Assembly (NCBI GenBank): GCA_965656445.1 | Contig: CBFHKO010000003.1 | Coordinates: 169,060-233,059, forward strand | Length of the DNA: 64,000 nt | Source: JAHEJA01 sp965656445 | Lineage (GTDB): Bacteria > Pseudomonadota > Alphaproteobacteria > Rhodobacterales > Rhodobacteraceae | Direction: 5' to 3' | Shown: piece by piece, positions 59,336-64,000 of the stretch | Layout of the letters: each line of letters starts with the position of its first letter | How positions within the stretch are numbered: the stretch's first letter is position 1 | Made by a program: the position numbers and the translations under genes | Notes under the pieces: model-generated | Database searches by the model: none | Told to the model about the DNA's origin: nothing | The model's input: only the letters and a program-made list of their open reading frames with translations

Positions 59336-59680
59336 TTATGACCAGGAACAGGACATTTCTGTCGCGTCACCATCAACGGTTGATGTCGTTGCTGGTCCTG
59401 ACCACGAACACATCATTTCTGTCGCATCGCCTGACAGAGCAGATGTGGTTTCAGGTGAAGACCAAGAGCACATCATCTCTGTTGCATCGCCTTCAAAAGC
59501 GGATGTCGCAACAGGACCAGACCATGAGCACATCATTTCAACCCCTGCTCCGTCCATCAAAGACCGAGAGTTGTTTGGTGATGACCTTGAGCACGCCATT
59601 TCCGTGTTCGTTCCATCCAACATGCTTGGGGCTGTTGTGGTCTTGAGAGCAAATTCAGTTTGTTTGAGTTGAGCATTCAT
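59336..59680 (-). CDS. Multi-core peptide precursor (five EMxCSWS repeats), RiPP-like
   Basis: This 114-residue protein has an optimal ribosome binding site (AGGAGGT, 6 nt before the ATG). A leader of about 26 residues (M-N-A-Q-L-K-Q-T-E-F-A-L-K) is followed by five cores: E-M-A-C-S-R-S (27-33), then E-M-M-C-S-W-S at 48-54, 68-74 and 88-94, and E-M-S-C-S-W-S at the very C-terminus (108-114). Each core has one Cys (30, 51, 71, 91, 111), no other Cys exists in the protein, and the period is 21, 20, 20, 20. Spacers follow G-P-x-x-T-S-x-x-x-G-D-A-T. Leader plus identical cores with diverged spacers is how multi-core RiPP precursors look. There is no Sec signal. A structural repeat protein is the alternative. 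Confidence 0.75.
   Translation of the reverse strand: MNAQLKQTEFALKTTTAPSMLDGTNTEMACSRSSPNNSRSLMDGAGVEMMCSWSGPVATSAFEGDATEMMCSWSSPETTSALSGDATEMMCSWSGPATTSTVDGDATEMSCSWS
59339..59602 (-). repeat. Tandem 60-bp coding repeats of the precursor
   Basis: The five core-and-spacer units repeat at about 60 bp (63 for the first). The core DNA (for example GAGATGATGTGCTC) is much better conserved than the spacers, and the units are not identical. The repeats are thus old and kept by selection on the core rather than freshly duplicated. Confidence 0.8.
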
Positions 59681-59747
59681 TTTGTAACCTCCTAAGTGAA
59701 TAAATTCATAATTACACTTTTAAGTTGTATTGCAACACATTTATCAT

Positions 59748-59792
59748 CCTAAGGTTTAATTTAGGTGCAATTTTTACAACCTAAAGGTGTAA
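59748..59792. promoter_or_regulatory. Possible operator upstream of the precursor gene
   Basis: An AT-rich stretch holds related half-sites: CCTAAGG at 59748, TTAGGTGC at 59761 and its near-complement CAACCTAA ending at 59784, then AGGTGTAAG. The 266-bp gap 59681-59946 also serves xthA on the other strand; no gene is seen in it. Confidence 0.35.
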
Positions 59793-59946
59793 GTATTTGA
59801 TTTTTCGATAGATAAAATTCAAAGAAAATTTCCGCTAAAATCGCCAATTCTAGATCCAGCGCCTATGCCAGAGGTATAAATTCCCAGAATCACCCTGCAT
59901 TCGGCTTGCGCGTCTCTTTGCTCTGCGCCAAAAAGGAGATCAGCCA

Positions 59947-60741
59947 ATGACAGGGATCATCATGAAAATTGCGACATTCAATATTAATGGGATCAAAGCG
60001 CGCATTGACGCCTTGCCGCAATGGTTAGACGAAGCGCAGCCAGACGTTGCCTTATTGCAAGAGATCAAATCCGTGGACGAAAATTTCCCACGCGAGATTT
60101 TCGAGGACCGAGGCTATAATGTCGAAACGCACGGTCAGAAATCCTTTAACGGTGTGGCAATTCTCTCCAAGCTGCCTCTTGAAGATGTGCAGCGTGGATT
60201 ACCCGGCGACGACACCGACGAGCAAGCCCGCTGGATCGAAGCGACTGTTGTTGGAAAATCGGCCCTGCGCGTGTGTGGATTGTACCTTCCTAACGGCAAC
60301 CCCTGCCCAGGTCCAAAATATGATTACAAATTGGCATGGATGGAACGCCTGTATCATCGCGCTCAAGAGCTCTTGGCGGAGGGAACCCCTGCATTGATGG
60401 CGGGGGATTACAACATTATCCCCCAAGCCGAAGATGCCGCTCGTCCGGAAGTTTGGCGCGAAGACGCCCTGTTCCACCAAGAAAGCCGCGACGCCTTTCG
60501 CAAAATTGTAAATCTTGGCTTTACCGAAGCCTTCCGCTCTCAGGTCTCAGGACCGGGGCATTATAGCTTTTGGGATTATCAGGCCGGCGCTTGGAACAAA
60601 AACGACGGCATTCGCATCGATCATTTTCTTCTGACCCCCAATTGCGCCGATATGCTCCAAACCGTTGGGATCGACAAAGAGATACGTGCGCGGGAAAAAC
60701 CCTCAGATCACGTCCCAGTTTGGGTTGAATTGGATAACTAA
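59947..60741 (+). CDS. xthA: Exodeoxyribonuclease III
   Basis: This 264-residue AP endonuclease and 3'-5' exonuclease works in base-excision repair. Visible: I-A-T-F-N-I-N-G-I-K, L-L-Q-E-I-K-S (metal Glu), N-G-N-P-x-P-G-P-K-Y-D-Y-K, A-G-D-Y-N-I-I-P (catalytic Asp and Asn) and S-D-H-V-P-V-W. AAGGAG lies 8 nt before the ATG at 59947; the Met five codons later is the family start and could also be used. Stop codons overlap the convergent monooxygenase gene by 4 bp. Confidence 0.95.
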   Translation: MTGIIMKIATFNINGIKARIDALPQWLDEAQPDVALLQEIKSVDENFPREIFEDRGYNVETHGQKSFNGVAILSKLPLEDVQRGLPGDDTDEQARWIEATVVGKSALRVCGLYLPNGNPCPGPKYDYKLAWMERLYHRAQELLAEGTPALMAGDYNIIPQAEDAARPEVWREDALFHQESRDAFRKIVNLGFTEAFRSQVSGPGHYSFWDYQAGAWNKNDGIRIDHFLLTPNCADMLQTVGIDKEIRAREKPSDHVPVWVELDN

Positions 60742-61889
60742 TCCTTAGTCACGTCGTGACGATAGATCCAATCGAATTGAGACACCATTTTGCGCGGGGC
60801 CACTTTGGATAGCGTAGACATCGCAAGATGCGCAGATGTCCGAAGAGGCCAAGACGCTAAATGATATTTCCACGCGGCTTTTGATGCTGCATTTACAATA
60901 CGCGTGACGCGCGGGTGGCGGCGGGATTGAAAGTGCGCCAAAGCCTCTGATGTCTCTGGATATGCGCTAAGACATTCGGCCAACACCCAAGCATCCTCTA
61001 GCGCAAGGTTCGCCCCCTGCGCCATGAACGGAAAAGTTGGATGCGCGGCATCCCCAAGCAAAACGGCCTGAGTATTATGCCATTTATCCGCGACAGGATA
61101 CCGAAAGAGCCCCCATTCAAACACATCCTGAACCTCAGCCAGTGCCCCTGCAATCGGTCCTTGGAATTGGGAAAAATGCTGCTGAACCTCAGCGGCCTCT
61201 ACGGGATTACGCCACCCGTCTTTGATCCACTGATCCTGTTCCCGCACCATAACTAAGTTGAGCTTGCGTCCATCTCTGACCGGGTAGCTAACGATATGTG
61301 CGTTTGGTGCCATATGGATCATGGCAACAGCGCCTTGATCATTCACATTATCCACAACAGCCCGATACGCCACTTGCCCTGTAAAAAACGGCTCACTTTG
61401 TGTGGCAACAACGGATCGGAGCTTTGAGTGCAATCCATCCGCGCCAATTACGACATCCGCCTCTGAAACGAGGCCAGAGGCGAATTCGAGTGTGCGTCCC
61501 TCGAATTGCACAAGCCTCTCACCAAAGTGAAAATCGACATTCAGCGATTTACAGGCCTCATACAGCGTTGAAATAACATCATGTCGATGGGCGAATATAT
61601 ATGTAAGATCTGGCGCATAGCGGTCCAAATCAAGTCGTGCGACTAACCGAGCGTTTCGGTAATCGCGCAATTCGACCGCTTGGGCGCTGATACTTTTGGC
61701 TATGAGGTCATCTGCGACCCCAAGGGCGGTAAGGACCGCCAATCCATTCGGGCTGATTTGAATGCCTGCGCCCACTTCGCTCAGCTCAGGGGCTTGCTCA
61801 AATACGGCTAAGCGATGGCCGCGTTTGGCCAAGGCCAGCGCCGCGGCCAATCCGCCAATCCCAGCACCCACCACATGAACTGTTTTCAT
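60738..61889 (-). CDS. FAD-dependent monooxygenase (salicylate hydroxylase-like)
   Basis: This 383-residue flavoprotein of the PHBH fold starts at the ATG at 61889 with GAGGCGG upstream. The FAD motif is G-A-G-I-G-G-L-A-A-A-L-A-L, the DG motif V-I-G-A-D-G-L-H-S and the GD motif G-D-A-A-H-P-T-F-P-F-M-A-Q-G-A-N-L-A-L-E-D. The substrate is not readable; close relatives hydroxylate aromatic acids. No aromatic catabolism genes are nearby. Confidence 0.88.
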   Translation of the reverse strand: MKTVHVVGAGIGGLAAALALAKRGHRLAVFEQAPELSEVGAGIQISPNGLAVLTALGVADDLIAKSISAQAVELRDYRNARLVARLDLDRYAPDLTYIFAHRHDVISTLYEACKSLNVDFHFGERLVQFEGRTLEFASGLVSEADVVIGADGLHSKLRSVVATQSEPFFTGQVAYRAVVDNVNDQGAVAMIHMAPNAHIVSYPVRDGRKLNLVMVREQDQWIKDGWRNPVEAAEVQQHFSQFQGPIAGALAEVQDVFEWGLFRYPVADKWHNTQAVLLGDAAHPTFPFMAQGANLALEDAWVLAECLSAYPETSEALAHFQSRRHPRVTRIVNAASKAAWKYHLASWPLRTSAHLAMSTLSKVAPRKMVSQFDWIYRHDVTKD

Positions 61890-61933
61890 AAGCCGCCTCA
61901 ACGAAAAATGCCGCAGTCACCTGCGGCATCCAA

Positions 61934-62356
61934 TTAATCGTCTCTATGAACTTTTTCGCGGCGTTCGTGACGTTCTTGTGCTTCTAACGTCATGGTCGCA
62001 ATCGGGCGTGCATCCAAGCGTTTGAGGGAAATTTGTTCCCCTGTCACTTCGCAGTAGCCATATTCGCCCTCATCGATACGGCGCAAAGCGGCCTCAATCT
62101 TGGACACGAGCTTGCGTTGACGATCACGTGTGCGCAATTCAAGAGCGCGATCCGTTTCTTCGCTCGCGCGGTCATTCACGTCTGGAATATTGCGTGTGGA
62201 ATCTTGAAGCCCCTCGATCGTGTCGCGGCTGTCTTCAAGAATATCGTTTTTCCAGTCTGTTAATTTTTTTCTGAAATATTCAAGTTGACGATCATTCATG
62301 AATGGTTCGTCTTCTGCAGGGGTATACCCATCCGGCAAAATAGAATCTTGTTTCAT
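61934..62356 (-). CDS. dksA: RNA polymerase-binding transcription factor DksA (single-cysteine type)
   Basis: DksA acts with ppGpp in the stringent response. The coiled-coil start is F-M-N-D-R-Q-L-E-Y-F-R-K-K-L and the tip D-R-A-S-E-E-T-D-R-A. The zinc-finger region keeps one Cys (Y-G-Y-C-E-V-T-G-E), while the other three positions are Thr, Thr and Leu-type residues (A-T-M-T-L-E-A-Q-E). This matches the zinc-independent DksA known from Rhodobacter. The ATG at 62356 gives the usual 140 residues and has AGGGGG upstream. An ATG at 62389 with its own AGGAG is also possible. Confidence 0.92.
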   Translation of the reverse strand: MKQDSILPDGYTPAEDEPFMNDRQLEYFRKKLTDWKNDILEDSRDTIEGLQDSTRNIPDVNDRASEETDRALELRTRDRQRKLVSKIEAALRRIDEGEYGYCEVTGEQISLKRLDARPIATMTLEAQERHERREKVHRDD

Positions 62357-62527
62357 TGTTTCCCCCTCAAGCAAGTCAGCTTCAGACATGCCCCGCTCCT
62401 CTTAATAATGGTACTTGGGCTGGCCCTCTCCTATCCGAACCATATAGGATTGTCACTAGCAATAGACATAGATTGCCGTGAAAAAAATTTAAGGCTATGT
62501 ATCGAAAAAACAATTAAGAGGCGAACT

Positions 62528-63367
62528 ATGAAATTTACTGGGACAGATACCTACGTTGCCACCCAAGATTTGATGATTGCGGTGAATGCAGCAGTGACAC
62601 TAGAGCGACCACTCTTGATCAAGGGCGAGCCAGGCACGGGGAAAACAGAGCTGGCCAAGCAAGTGGCTCAAGGGCTGGGTATGGAGCTCATTGAGTGGAA
62701 CATCAAATCCACCACCAAAGCACAACAAGGCCTCTATGAATATGATGCCGTGAGCCGTCTAAGAGACAGCCAACTTGGCGAAGAGCGCGTGCATGATGTC
62801 GCCAACTACATTCGCAAAGGGAAACTCTGGCAAGCCTTTGAAAGCGACAAAAAGGTTGTCTTGCTGATTGATGAAGTGGACAAAGCCGATATCGAATTCC
62901 CAAATGACTTGTTGCAAGAATTGGATAAAATGGCCTTTCACGTCTATGAAACGGGCCAAACAATTTCGGCGGTGAACCGTCCTGTGGTGATTATTACGTC
63001 AAATAATGAAAAAGAATTGCCAGACGCCTTTTTGCGTCGCTGTTTTTTCCACTACATACAGTTCCCAGATGAAGCCACGATGCGCGACATCGTCAAAGTG
63101 CACTATCCGAATATCAAAGAGACATTGCTCACGACAGCTTTGACGCAATTCTTCGATGTCCGCGAGCAACCTGGGCTCAAGAAAAAGCCGTCAACATCCG
63201 AAGTTTTGGACTGGCTAAAGTTGATTTTGGCCGAAGACCTTAGCCCAAAGGACCTCAAACGTGATGGCGCAAATGCCTTGCCTAAATTGCACGGCGCTTT
63301 GTTGAAAAACGAACAAGATGTGCATCTTTTTGAACGTTTAGCCTTTATGGCGCGTTCCCAGCGATAA
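62528..63367 (+). CDS. MoxR-family AAA ATPase
   Basis: This 279-residue AAA+ chaperone starts at the ATG at 62528, with AAGAGG upstream; the open frame begins much earlier, inside dksA. Walker A is G-E-P-G-T-G-K-T-E-L and Walker B is V-V-L-L-I-D-E-V-D-K-A-D; sensor 1 is I-I-T-S-N-N-E-K and the Arg finger region F-L-R-R-C-F-F. MoxR proteins usually work with a VWA-domain partner to mature metalloenzymes; a VWA gene is not in the visible part. Confidence 0.9.
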   Translation: MKFTGTDTYVATQDLMIAVNAAVTLERPLLIKGEPGTGKTELAKQVAQGLGMELIEWNIKSTTKAQQGLYEYDAVSRLRDSQLGEERVHDVANYIRKGKLWQAFESDKKVVLLIDEVDKADIEFPNDLLQELDKMAFHVYETGQTISAVNRPVVIITSNNEKELPDAFLRRCFFHYIQFPDEATMRDIVKVHYPNIKETLLTTALTQFFDVREQPGLKKKPSTSEVLDWLKLILAEDLSPKDLKRDGANALPKLHGALLKNEQDVHLFERLAFMARSQR

Positions 63368-63379
63368 AGCTTGCTTGCC

Positions 63380-63409
63380 GTTTTCCCGTCTAGGTTTATT
63401 CGGGAAAAC
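63380..63409 (+). terminator. Hairpin after the MoxR gene
   Basis: Arms GTTTTCCCG and CGGGAAAAC with a 12-nt loop lie 13 bp after the stop. A second weaker inverted repeat (ATTGGG with CCCAAT) follows at about 63416-63438. The T tract is poor. Confidence 0.5.
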
Positions 63410-63549
63410 AACTTTATTGGGTCACAATTTGGCCCAATTAACACAATAAAAATCATTTCAACCGAGCAATTGAAATAAGGGCTATATTGAATGACTTTAT
63501 TGAGTTACCCAAAGGCATCGCATTTAATACAAGCAAAGGTAGAGTGGTA

Positions 63550-64000
63550 ATGAGACGTCTTTTACTCCCTCTTTGCCTCATGCTTGGTGCCTGTATGCCG
63601 GCCACCCCGAGCGAAGTTGCAACACGGTCCAGCCAAGGGGTGAATAGCCAACTCATTCAAAACCCTTTTCCCGTATCGGGAGGTCACAGCACGCGCCACT
63701 CGAACAGTGATTTACAGCGTGACTTTTTGGATCTCACTTTTGAATTGGAAAACGGTCGGGCTCTTCCTGTTTTCACTCGGTTTGAAGGTCCCATTTCAGT
63801 CCGCCTCGAAGGACGCATTCCGGGCTCGCTCAGTACAGATTTGAACAGACTACTCTCTCGTTTTCGCAATGAGGCTGGTCTTGATATCTTTTTCACCAAG
63901 GCCGAAACCGCAAATATTCACATCCACGCGGTCCCAAGTGCAGAGATCCGCGCAACCCTTCCCCAAGCGGCCTGCTTCGTTGTTCCAAACGTCACCTCCT
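63550..64000 (+). CDS. DUF2927-type lipoprotein, 3' part missing
   Basis: 150 codons are visible before the window ends. The signal M-R-R-L-L-L-P-L-C-L-M-L-G-A-C has a lipobox L-G-A-C (lipid Cys15). The DUF2927-like part includes F-L-D-L-T-F-E-L-E-N-G, L-P-V-F-T-R-F-E-G-P-I-S-V-R-L and N-R-L-L-S-R-F-R-N-E-A-G-L-D-I. Such proteins are common Rhodobacterales exported proteins of unknown role. Confidence 0.8.
   Translation, partial: MRRLLLPLCLMLGACMPATPSEVATRSSQGVNSQLIQNPFPVSGGHSTRHSNSDLQRDFLDLTFELENGRALPVFTRFEGPISVRLEGRIPGSLSTDLNRLLSRFRNEAGLDIFFTKAETANIHIHAVPSAEIRATLPQAACFVVPNVTS

Noticed and set aside
59212..59646. 144-residue plus-strand ORF across the precursor gene
   Set aside because: It is antisense to the repeat precursor, its composition mirrors the repeats, and it has no ribosome site; the minus-strand frame has a perfect one.
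1..64000. Prophage, insertion sequence or defence system
   Set aside because: No integrase, transposase, phage structural, restriction-modification, Cas or toxin-antitoxin pattern was recognised in any frame read.

Overview
The window looks like a chromosomal segment of a marine alphaproteobacterium of the Rhodobacterales (Roseobacter group). This rests on gene content and order: cckA-recA-alaS, ihfA followed by a MerR regulator, olsB, rpmF-plsX-fabH, a single-cysteine DksA, an alphaproteobacterial SOS box (GTTC-N7-GTTC), a CtrA box (TTAA-N7-TTAAC), a non-pyrrolysine MttB-family methyltransferase and a corrinoid-activation-type ferredoxin. Base composition appears moderate, near 50% GC by eye. 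The window opens inside rnd and closes inside a DUF2927 lipoprotein gene.

Layout. 0-5 kb: rnd, purMN, a CAT-anticodon tRNA, an EnvZ-like kinase, an MBL-fold hydrolase and tRNA-Asn. 5.2-6.3 kb: an AT-rich secreted F5/8-type C protein gene that appears cut off next to tRNA-Asn. 6.5-10.3 kb: an SbtA-type bicarbonate permease with a 34-residue membrane peptide gene, manC/algA, a 45-residue membrane peptide gene and lipA. 10.4-12.9 kb: a cluster of small genes, including FliT- and FliS-like proteins, facing an acidic DPFAELA-repeat protein, a coupled 57-residue protein and a lipoprotein. 13-20.8 kb: an MttB-family methyltransferase, typA, alaS and a frameshifted recA. 21-28.4 kb: a sulfotransferase-like protein, cckA, an rRNA methyltransferase, guaB, an agmatinase-family enzyme and a TSUP permease. 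28.5-32.6 kb: an ASKHA ferredoxin, an exported two-repeat protein and two small genes. 32.8-36.8 kb: rpsF-rpsR-rplI, then ilvBN behind a leader peptide and attenuator. 37-42 kb: an XRE regulator, a Rieske oxygenase with a small partner, an Uup-type ABC-F protein and olsB. 42-47 kb: bamE, yceD-rpmF-plsX-fabH, ihfA-merR and tRNA-Pro. 47-57 kb: a tandem-domain dCTP deaminase, scpAB-nagZ-SPOR-argS, a cation antiporter, dgt and erpA. 57-59.7 kb: the candidate peptide locus. 60-64 kb: xthA, a flavin monooxygenase, dksA, a MoxR ATPase and DUF2927.

The most novel-looking item is at 57.1-59.7 kb on the minus strand. A 114-residue precursor-like protein has a short leader and five cores of the form E-M-x-C-S-W-S at a 20-residue period. 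It is followed by two intergenic hairpins, then a 353-residue protein of no recognised family, then a DMT-family permease. This has the architecture of a multi-core RiPP (ribosomally made, modified peptide) operon. It contains none of the standard RiPP enzymes that can be recognised by eye (YcaO, lanthipeptide synthetase, radical SAM).

Other points worth attention: recA carries a net 26-nt loss that removes the start of loop L2 and shifts the frame; cckA is preceded by a CtrA box; ilvB is preceded by a 15-codon Ile/Val/Leu leader; and methylated-amine type enzymes (MttB family, ASKHA ferredoxin, Rieske oxygenase) are scattered over 25 kb. All family calls are from reading the translated sequence; no database search was run.
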